A stretch of 64,000 nt of DNA from Calothrix brevissima NIES-22 (lineage in GTDB: Bacteria; Cyanobacteriota; Cyanobacteriia; Cyanobacteriales; Nostocaceae), in contig NZ_AP018207.1 of assembly GCF_002367995.1 (NCBI RefSeq), forward strand, positions 1,116,001 to 1,180,000, read 5' to 3'. The translations under genes and the position numbers were made by a program. Every line of letters begins with the position of its first letter. The first letter of the stretch is position 1. The notes beneath the pieces are model-generated. The model was given only the letters and a program-made list of their open reading frames with translations, did not search any database and was not told the origin of the DNA. This document shows, piece after piece, positions 54,867 to 61,653 of the stretch.

Positions 54867-54955
54867 TTCTCCCTTGTCTCCCTTGTCTCCCTTGTCCCCC
54901 CTGTCCCCCTTGTCCCCCTTGTCCCCCTTGTCCCCCCTGTCCCCCTTGTCCCCCT
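54867..54955. repeat. 9-bp microsatellite inside the CHAT coding region
   Basis: About ten units (CTTGTCCCC/CTTGTCTCC on the plus strand), translated on the minus strand as repeated Gly-Gly-Gln. It sits exactly where the CHAT reading frame breaks. Confidence 0.95.
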
Positions 54956-55860
54956 TCATTCACATCAGCCAAGGCTGCAAAGGGAATAGTTTGCAATCCA
55001 CCATCAGCGACAATGACTAACCGTTTTCCTGGTAATTGATTGGCGACAGGTGCGAGGATAAGTTGACTCAGGTTTTGGGCTTCCTCAATGGCAAATTCAC
55101 CTGCTGTTTCTTGTTGCAAACTGGAATGAAATCTTGTGGCAACTTTTTCGATTTCTTGGCGTGGGGGAAGGGTGTAAACTTGCATTGATGTAGAAGTAAC
55201 AGCCCATAAAAAGCTGCGTTCTTCGCCTAATGAATACTGCAACAGCAGGGTGTCTTTATCTAGTTGTTGTTGAATTTGCGGTAATTTGAGAATGTCTTTG
55301 TCTGGATCTGGGTTGGTTATTTTTGCATATTCTGGGTTAGAAGCCCGAATTGTGGCTTGTAGTTGTTCGTATTGATTGGTGAGATTGGCGATATCTTGGC
55401 TCAGTCGTTGAATAGCGGCTTTGGTAACTAAGTCGTTTTTATTGGTTGAAGTTTCTAAATTGCGCCGCAGTGTAGTTTTAGCGTCTATTTGCTGTCGTAA
55501 ATTCCGTTCTTGGGCGATGAGTTGCGGGTTTGCGCCTTTAAGAATTTTGGCGTTGGCTTCGTTTAATAATTCGATGAGACTTCTAGCGCGGGAGCGTTCG
55601 CTGTAGTGTAGGGCTAATGCATCGTAGCCTTGAGATGGTTCTTTTTTGTGCAGTTCCATCAGCAAGTCGATGTAGAATTTATAAACATCCTGCTGGGTAG
55701 CGAAGTAAGAACTGCGAAGGTCTTTGTTGTCAATTTTGGTGCGTAAGTCTTCGATAATTTTGATAGCGGCTTCTACATTGGTGCGGGCTGCTTGCAAGTT
55801 ACCGCGACTCCGTTCTAAATAGGCGAGATTATAAAGGCTAGTAGCTTCCATACCCTTGTC

Positions 55861-57030
55861 GCCCACCGCACGCAGCAATGGGAGTGCCTTGTTGACATAT
55901 TCCAATGCTGTCTGCTTTTCCCCTAATGTGTCGTAAACTCCCCCGATATTATTGAGGGTAGTAGCTTCCCCACCTCTGTCGCCCACCGCCCGCAACAGTG
56001 GGAGTGCATTGTTGTAATATTCCAAAGCCTTCTGCTTTTCCCCTAAATCATCGTAAACATAGGCGATATTAACCAAGATGTAAGCTTCCCCACCTCTGTC
56101 GCCCACCGCCCGATACAGTGGGAGTGCATTGTTGTAAAATTCCAAAGCCTTCTGCTTTTCCCCTAATGTGTCGTAAAATCGCCCGATATTATTGAGGGTA
56201 GTAGCTTCCCCAGCGCGATCGCCCACTGCCCGTCTTAGTGGGAGTGCATTGTTGTAAAATTCCAAAGCTTGCTGCTTTTCCCCTAAATCGGAGTAAACTG
56301 CGCCGATATTATTGAGGGTATTAGCTTCCCCAGCGCGATTGCCCACCGCCCGCCACAGTGGGAGTGCATTGTTGTAAAATTCCAAAGCCTTTTGCTTTTC
56401 CCCTAATGCGGCGTAAACTGCGCCGATATTATTGAGGGTATTAGCTTCCCCAGAGCGATCGCCCATCGCCCGATACAATGGGAGTGCATTGTTGTAAAAT
56501 TCCAAAGCCTTCTGCTTTTCCCCTAAATCGGAGTAAACTGCGCCGATATTATTAAGGGTAGTAGCTTCCCCAGAGCGATCGCCCACCGCCCGCCTCAGTG
56601 GAAGTGCATTGTTGTAATATTCCAAAGCTTTCTGCTTTTCCCCTAATGTGTCGTAAACTCGCCCGATATTATTGAGGGTAGTAGCTTCCCCACCCCTGTC
56701 GCCCAGCGCCCGATACAGTGGGAGTGCATTGTTGTAAAATTCCAAAGCCTTCTGCTTTTCCCCTAAATCGGAGTAAACTGCGCCGATATTATTGAGGGTA
56801 CTAGCTTCCCCAAAGCGATTGCCCAGCGCCCGCAACAGTGGAAGTGCATTGTTGTAATATTCCAAAGCCTTGTGCTTTTCCCCTAAATCGGAGTAAACTA
56901 CGCCAATATTATTGAGGGTAGCAGCTTCCCCAAAGCGATTGCCCAGCGCCCGCAACAGTGGGAGTGCATTGTTGTAATATTCCAAAGCCTTGTGCTTTTC
57001 CCCTAAATCGGAGTAAACTCTACCAATACT
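55861..57030 (-). repeat. 120-bp tandem repeat coding for TPR units
   Basis: Ten head-to-tail 120-bp units with high nucleotide identity, each coding for one 40-residue TPR. The low divergence points to recent expansion or homogenisation by recombination. Confidence 0.9.
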
Positions 57031-57310
57031 AAGAAGAGTAATAGCTTGCCATTCTTTATCCCCTGCTTTCTGCCACAATATCAGCGCTTGTTGCCATTTT
57101 TCTATCGCCTGTTGCAATGATTCTGCTGTACCTTGTTTGTAAAGCGCCATCCCTTCATCAAAGGCTTTTTGTGCTGCTGCGCGGTTTGCATCTTGCTGTG
57201 TTGTGGTTGGCTGCTGGGCAATTTGCGTCTGTTTAAATGTAGCGTTTGCTCCCATTGACTTGGATAATAAAACTACACTCAGCAAGCAGGTTAAAGTGTA
57301 AAGCCTATGC

Positions 57311-57345
57311 ATAATTCGTAATTCGTAATTCGTAATTCGTAATTA
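57311..57345. repeat. Heptanucleotide STRR (CGTAATT)
   Basis: Four to five copies of the 7-bp unit immediately upstream of the start codon of the split TPR-CHAT gene. Confidence 0.85.
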
Positions 57346-57746
57346 AAAGGTATGAGAAGGTATTCAGGCGTTTGGGTGTCAATCTGTGGCTGGATTGGGG
57401 ATAATTGAGATTATTAAATTATTTTCAGAATATATACTGAGCTAGATGGGATTTAGTTTAAAAGTTGCATGAATATTGGCTGAGGCTGGTTTCAGTTTTG
57501 GCAACAAATTTAAGGTAAGTTGTCTGTTCATGGGTGTTTTTCCTCGCTTCTCTTCTCTTTATCTATGAGGGGCGAGGACTTATGCAGTTTTCGCGTTTTG
57601 ATGCCAGATACAGGGTATTTCGCGTCAATTATTTATGCGCTTCGGGTATGGCATCCCAATCATTAACTTACCAAGCCCGCAATTCGTAGGATACTGCTGG
57701 CGAATGGTGGGTTAGACCCCTCAATGTTGCTCCAAACACTTTTCTT
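57346..57746. other. Spacer upstream of the split TPR-CHAT gene
   Basis: No gene is seen. Near 57650-57700 is a segment (CATTAACTTACCAAGCCCGC) almost equal to one at about 51090-51112, so part of the spacer is dispersed-repeat material. Confidence 0.5.
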
Positions 57747-58930
57747 GCTTACCCGACACACCGCCCGCAGGCTGGAAGCCACTGGCTCACACTACAAAGC
57801 CTGCCTCCGCAGGCTAGAGAAATTGAGCCTGCGGAGGCAGGCTTTGTTCAATTAGCCGCACCCTTCTAGGGTGACGGCGGTATTTCGGGATCAGCGAGAG
57901 GTTTTCCCGCCCCCACAATTTGGAATAATTCATTTTTTGCAGTTCCCTAATAACAAATGCGTAGGCATAGCCCGCTTTATGCATCGCCAAAAACAAAAAA
58001 GTCTAGCTACATAACTGCTTATTGTCATACATCGCCATTTGCGCTTACCCAACATACCGCCCACAGGCTGGAAGCCTGGGGCTAGGGCTACAAAGCCTGC
58101 CTCCGCAGGCTAGAGAAATTGAGCCTGCGGAGGCAGGCTTTGTTCAATTAGCCGCACCCTTCTAGGGTGACGGCGGTATTTCGGGATCAGCGAGAGGTTT
58201 TCCCGCCCCCACAATTTGGAATAATTCATTTTTTGCAGTTCCCTAACAACAAATGCATAGGCGTAACCCGCTTCAGTCATCGCCAAAAACAAAAAAGTCT
58301 AGCTACATAACTGCTTATTGTCATACATCGCCATTTGCGCTTACCCGACATACCGCCCGCAGGCTGGAAGCCTGGGGCTAACGCTACAAAGCCTGCCTCC
58401 GCAGGCTCAATTTCTCTAGCCTGCGGAGGCAGGCTTTGTTCAATTAGCCGCACCCTTCTAGGGTGACGGCGGTATTTCGGGATCAGCGAGAGGTTTTCCC
58501 ACCCCTACAATTTGGGATAATTCATTTTTTGCAGTTCCCTAATAACAAATGCATAGGCGTAACCCGCTTCAGTCATCGCCAAAAACAACAAAGCCTAGCT
58601 ACACACAGGCTTATTGTCATACATCGCCATTTGCGCTTACCCAACATACCGCCCGCAGGCTGGAAGCCTGGGGCTAGGGCTACAAAGCCTGGCTCCGCAG
58701 GCTAGAGAAATTGAGCCTGCGGAGGCAGGCTTTGTTCAATTAGCCGCACCCTTCTAGGGTGACGGCGGTATTTCGGGATCAGCGAGAGGTTTTCCCGCCC
58801 CCACAATTTGGAATAATTCATTTTTTGCAGTTCCCTAACAATAAATGCATAGGCGTAACCCGCTTTAGTCATCGCCAAAAAAAACAAAGCCTAGCTACAC
58901 AGAGGCTTATTGTCATACATCGCCATTTTT
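57747..58930. repeat. Tandem array of four 296-bp units, each with a four-hairpin element
   Basis: Units start at 57747, 58043, 58339 and 58635, exactly 296 bp apart. Each consists of a ~150-bp four-hairpin element (57747-57896, 58043-58192, 58339-58488, 58635-58784) and a ~146-bp spacer that ends GCTTATTGTCATACATCGCC. Units 1, 2 and 4 have the central loop TAGAGAAATTGA, and unit 3 has its reverse complement. Short frames of about 60 codons cross the units on the minus strand, but they are copies of the repeat and not credible genes. Confidence 0.95.
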
Positions 58931-59284
58931 GCGCCAGCAATATACCTTTTCACTTGCGCAAAACACCAAAATGAGTACGCGATTTACCTAAATGAGTAAG
59001 CAATATACCTTTTCACCTGCGGAAAACACCAAAATGAGTGCGCGATTTACCGAAACGAGTAAGCAAAAAAGCTTAATGAGTAGGTGAAATAGTATTTCAC
59101 TTGCGGAAAACACCAAAATGAGAACTCGTTAAGGCTTAACAAGAAGGTGAAATGGCTTTTTGCTTACTCAAAACAAAAAAATGAGTACTTGATTTCGATA
59201 AATCAGAAAGCGAAATGCTTTTTTGTTTACCAAAACTTTAAAAATGAGTACTGAATATGTGTAAATGATAAAGCTGGCGCATTT
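58931..59284. repeat. 21-bp phased tandem array 3
   Basis: About sixteen degenerate 21-bp units with no indels, mainly AAAATGAGTACGCGATTTACC and TTTTCACTTGCGCAAAACACC. The AATGAG core (or a one-base variant) starts at 58970, 58991, 59033, 59054, 59075, 59117, 59138, 59180, 59201, 59243 and 59264, all on a 21-bp grid. No frame is open across it. It begins directly after the 296-bp array. Confidence 0.92.
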
Positions 59285-59323
59285 TTCCCATTGTCAGGTG
59301 ATGCAAGTCAGCGATCGCGCCTG

Positions 59324-59800
59324 CTATTCTGGCAAAATATCTTCAAAAGTACTACTCAGCACCGTTAAACCTTCAACTACACTCTGCATTTGGTCTTCTG
59401 GTAAGTTAGTTAACAGTGAAGCAATCCGCGCACTTGTTAAAGACCGAACTTGTTGTAAATGATACTTGCCAGCATCCGTTAAATTCAGGATAACATGACG
59501 GCGTTCTTGGGGATTTTCTATTCTACTCACCAAATTTTTTTGTATGAGACGATCTGTCAAATTTGAGGCTGTAGCTTTAGTTACTCCTAAATGTTCCGCC
59601 AATTGGGAAAGCGAAGCGCTGGGATGACGATCGAGAAAAGCCAACATCCGAAATTGAGGAACAGATAGCGATTCTGGCAGAAAAGCAGCATTCTGTCGCA
59701 TCTCCGCGCGAAAAAACTTGATGATAATCGGAATTGTTTCCATTATCTTAGCAGCGCATTGTTCCGGAGTGACTTCTACAGCTAGTTTTTTGGGACTCAT
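59324..59800 (-). CDS. MarR-family transcriptional regulator
   Basis: A 158-aa winged-helix regulator. Seen: the N-terminal dimer helix (AAKIMETIPIIIKFFRAEMR), LSVPQFRMLAFLDRHPSASLSQLAEHLGVTKATASNLTDRL (helix-turn-helix; Ser/Lys-Ala-Thr recognition part), NPQERRHVILNLTDAGKYHL (wing) and C-terminal dimer helices. It is divergent from the efflux adaptor gene with about 420 bp between the starts, the usual layout for a MarR repressor of an efflux pump. Its operator should lie in that spacer, but no palindrome specific to MarR could be picked out. Ligand unknown. Confidence 0.92.
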   Translation of the reverse strand: MSPKKLAVEVTPEQCAAKIMETIPIIIKFFRAEMRQNAAFLPESLSVPQFRMLAFLDRHPSASLSQLAEHLGVTKATASNLTDRLIQKNLVSRIENPQERRHVILNLTDAGKYHLQQVRSLTSARIASLLTNLPEDQMQSVVEGLTVLSSTFEDILPE

Positions 59801-59911
59801 ACAATTTTAGGTTGGCGATTTTGCGCATAGTTGAGGCGATCGCAAACTGATACTTAATTCCATTTACGGGACTGCTAACTAAAAAATATACTATCACTGT
59901 GTAGGCAGAGG

Positions 59912-59998
59912 GGCAGGGGGATTAGGGGGACAAGGAGGACAAGGAGGACAAGGGAGACAAGGAGGACAATTGTACAGACGCGATGAATCGCGTCTCTA
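59912..59998. repeat. 9-bp microsatellite and GACGCGATGAATCGCGTC hairpin repeat
   Basis: Six units of GACAAGGAG on the plus strand, followed by a short palindromic repeat (TGTACAGACGCGATGAATCG, 59971 onward). The same palindrome occurs, inverted, at the end of the adaptor gene (61546-61571). Confidence 0.85.
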
Positions 59999-60222
59999 AT
60001 GACCAATTGTCTTTAATTATGCCGACCTACTTAAATGATTCTTTAGATAGATGTCAGGTTAATAGTTAGCATTGCTAATTAATTTTAGATAATAATAAGT
60101 GTGTCTGGTAAAAACATCTGTTAAACCTTTATCAGACACTGTGATTAATGCTGTTGCTGGTCAGTATGATAAATCTATCTTTTAAGTATAAGAATAGACA
60201 TTATTTCCATCCTCAAAAGCTG

Positions 60223-61557
60223 ATGTTGCCCAAACAGTTAAGTAGAGGAATTTTATTGTTGAGTTTGCTGGCTTTGTTTGGCTGTACGGCTTCTGAGGCA
60301 CAATCCAATAACCAAAAAAAAGGTAAAAATCAACAACGGGCTGTACCTGTTGTTGTAGCAACAGCAACCAGTAAAACTATACCGATTGAGTTACGCCAAA
60401 CAGGAACAGTAGTAGCTTATTCAACTGTAGGCATAAAGTCACAAGTTGCCGGGCCGCTAATCGGAGTTTATTTTCAAGAAGGTCAGAATGTTAAACAAGG
60501 GCAACTATTATTCAAAATAGATTCTCGCCCACAGCAAGCCGCCTTAATGCAAGCCCAAGCTAATCGAGAAAAAGCGATCGCGCAAGTCAAGCAAGCCCAA
60601 GCTAACCTTTCTCAAACTATAGCCCAAGTTAATCAAGCCAAAGCGAATCTCCTCAAAGACCAAACCCAAGCGAAAAACGCCCAAGCTCAAGCCCAGCGCT
60701 ATAGTACCCTGTTAACACAAGGAGCCATTAGCAAAGAGCAAGCAGACCAGTATCGTACCACCTCAGATGCCCAAAAAGCCACAGTTTTGGCAGATAGCGA
60801 AGGTATTGCCAACGCCCAAGCCGCAGTAGAAGCAGCCAAAGCCGACTTAAATAATGCCAAAGCCGAAGTAAGTGCCGCAGAAGCCGCAGTTGACAGCGCC
60901 AAAATCGCCCTATCTTATAATTCCATTGTTTCCCCCATAAATGGGCGTACAGGTAGCTTAAAAGTTAATCGGGGTAACTTAGTGAAAGACAATGATACCA
61001 ACCCCTTAGTTACCATCAGCCAAATTAGCCCAATTTACGTTACCACTTCCCTACCCCAAAGTTTACTGCCAGAACTCAACAAATATCGCGCCCAGGGAAA
61101 AATTCAAGTAGACGCCTACATCCCCAAAGACGAACAGCGTCCCGAACATGGCGAACTGTTCTTTATCGATAGTGGTGTAGATCCGACAACAGGAACAATT
61201 CAATTAAAAAGTAGCTTTGCTAACACCGATGGTAGACTATCACCTGGTCAATTTGTCAATGTAGTAGTCCGCCTCACACAACAACCCAACGCCATAGTCG
61301 TACCAACCACTGCCATCCAGACAGGACAAAAAGGACAGTTTGTTTATGTCCTCAATCCTGCCGACAAAACCGTAGATATGCGCCCAGTAGTCGTAGGTAA
61401 CGCAGTTGGTAACGAAACAGTAATTCAGCAAGGCTTACAAGCAGGCGAACAAGTCGTCACCGACGGACAATTTAACCTCAAACCAAAAGCCCAAGTACAA
61501 ATTAAACAGCCAGTAGGCAGCCGACAGCGACCAGAAAGCCAAATAGAGACGCGATGA
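60223..61557 (+). CDS. RND efflux periplasmic adaptor lipoprotein (HlyD/AcrA family)
   Basis: A 444-aa membrane-fusion protein. From the chosen ATG it has a lipoprotein signal (LLLSLLALFGC, lipobox LFGC), a basic stretch, then VGIKSQVAGPLIGVYFQEGQNVKQGQLLFKID (lipoyl half), a long Ala/Gln/Lys-rich coiled-coil hairpin (about 110-215), IVSPINGRTGSL (second lipoyl half), a beta-barrel and a membrane-proximal end. A 25-codon upstream extension to 60148 is open but would bury the signal. The last residues (IETR) and the stop codon come from a short palindromic repeat. It pairs with the RND pump that follows and is probably repressed by the divergent MarR protein. Confidence 0.93.
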   Translation: MLPKQLSRGILLLSLLALFGCTASEAQSNNQKKGKNQQRAVPVVVATATSKTIPIELRQTGTVVAYSTVGIKSQVAGPLIGVYFQEGQNVKQGQLLFKIDSRPQQAALMQAQANREKAIAQVKQAQANLSQTIAQVNQAKANLLKDQTQAKNAQAQAQRYSTLLTQGAISKEQADQYRTTSDAQKATVLADSEGIANAQAAVEAAKADLNNAKAEVSAAEAAVDSAKIALSYNSIVSPINGRTGSLKVNRGNLVKDNDTNPLVTISQISPIYVTTSLPQSLLPELNKYRAQGKIQVDAYIPKDEQRPEHGELFFIDSGVDPTTGTIQLKSSFANTDGRLSPGQFVNVVVRLTQQPNAIVVPTTAIQTGQKGQFVYVLNPADKTVDMRPVVVGNAVGNETVIQQGLQAGEQVVTDGQFNLKPKAQVQIKQPVGSRQRPESQIETR

Positions 61558-61571
61558 ATCGCGTCTGTACA
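61546..61571. repeat. Palindromic repeat containing the adaptor stop codon
   Basis: AGAGACGCGATGAATCGCGTCTGTAC, the inverted counterpart of the repeat at 59971-59998. The TGA at its centre terminates the adaptor gene. Confidence 0.85.
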
Positions 61572-61583
61572 ATATTCATTTCT

Positions 61584-61646
61584 CCCCCTTGTCCTCCTTG
61601 TCCTCCTTGTCCCCCTTGTCCCCCTGCCCCCTGCCCCTTGCCTCCC
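61584..61646. repeat. 9-bp microsatellite (CTTGTCCTC) between adaptor and pump genes
   Basis: Four to five CTTGTCCTC/CTTGTCCCC units followed by CCCTGCC heptamers. It takes up the whole spacer up to the start of the RND gene. Confidence 0.88.
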
Positions 61647-61653
61647 CGCCTCT

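Larger units (their letters stand above)
54826..57312 (-). pseudogene. 5' part of a split TPR-CHAT gene: signal peptide and ten TPR units
   Basis: An 828-aa frame. N-terminal signal peptide (LYTLTCLLSVVLLSKSMGANA), then about ten near-identical 40-residue TPR units (consensus LNNIGAVYSDLGEKQKALEF; about residues 95-485), a helical linker, and the first part of a CHAT domain ending LVIVADGGLQTIPFAALADV. It then runs into (GGQ)n encoded by a 9-bp microsatellite and stops at 54826. The remainder of CHAT is in another frame. Exported TPR-CHAT proteins are common in cyanobacteria, and this one looks recently broken: both halves are otherwise undamaged. As it stands the product would be an exported TPR protein without catalytic residues. 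Confidence 0.85.

Noticed and set aside
54867-54955. Phase-variable switch by the 9-bp repeat in the split CHAT gene
   Set aside because: Gain or loss of 9-bp units cannot change the frame, and the 7-bp STRR lies beyond the stop of the first frame, so simple slippage would not rejoin the halves.
57814-58974. Repeated ~60-80-codon frames, MFLAMxKAGYAYAF on the minus strand and MTAVFRDQREVF on the plus strand
   Set aside because: They are parts of the 296-bp tandem units crossing the hairpin element, are missing from one unit after the loop inversion, and have no ribosome-binding site or known family.
58931-59284. CRISPR array
   Set aside because: The units are contiguous and degenerate with no unique spacers and no cas genes, so this is a tandem repeat.
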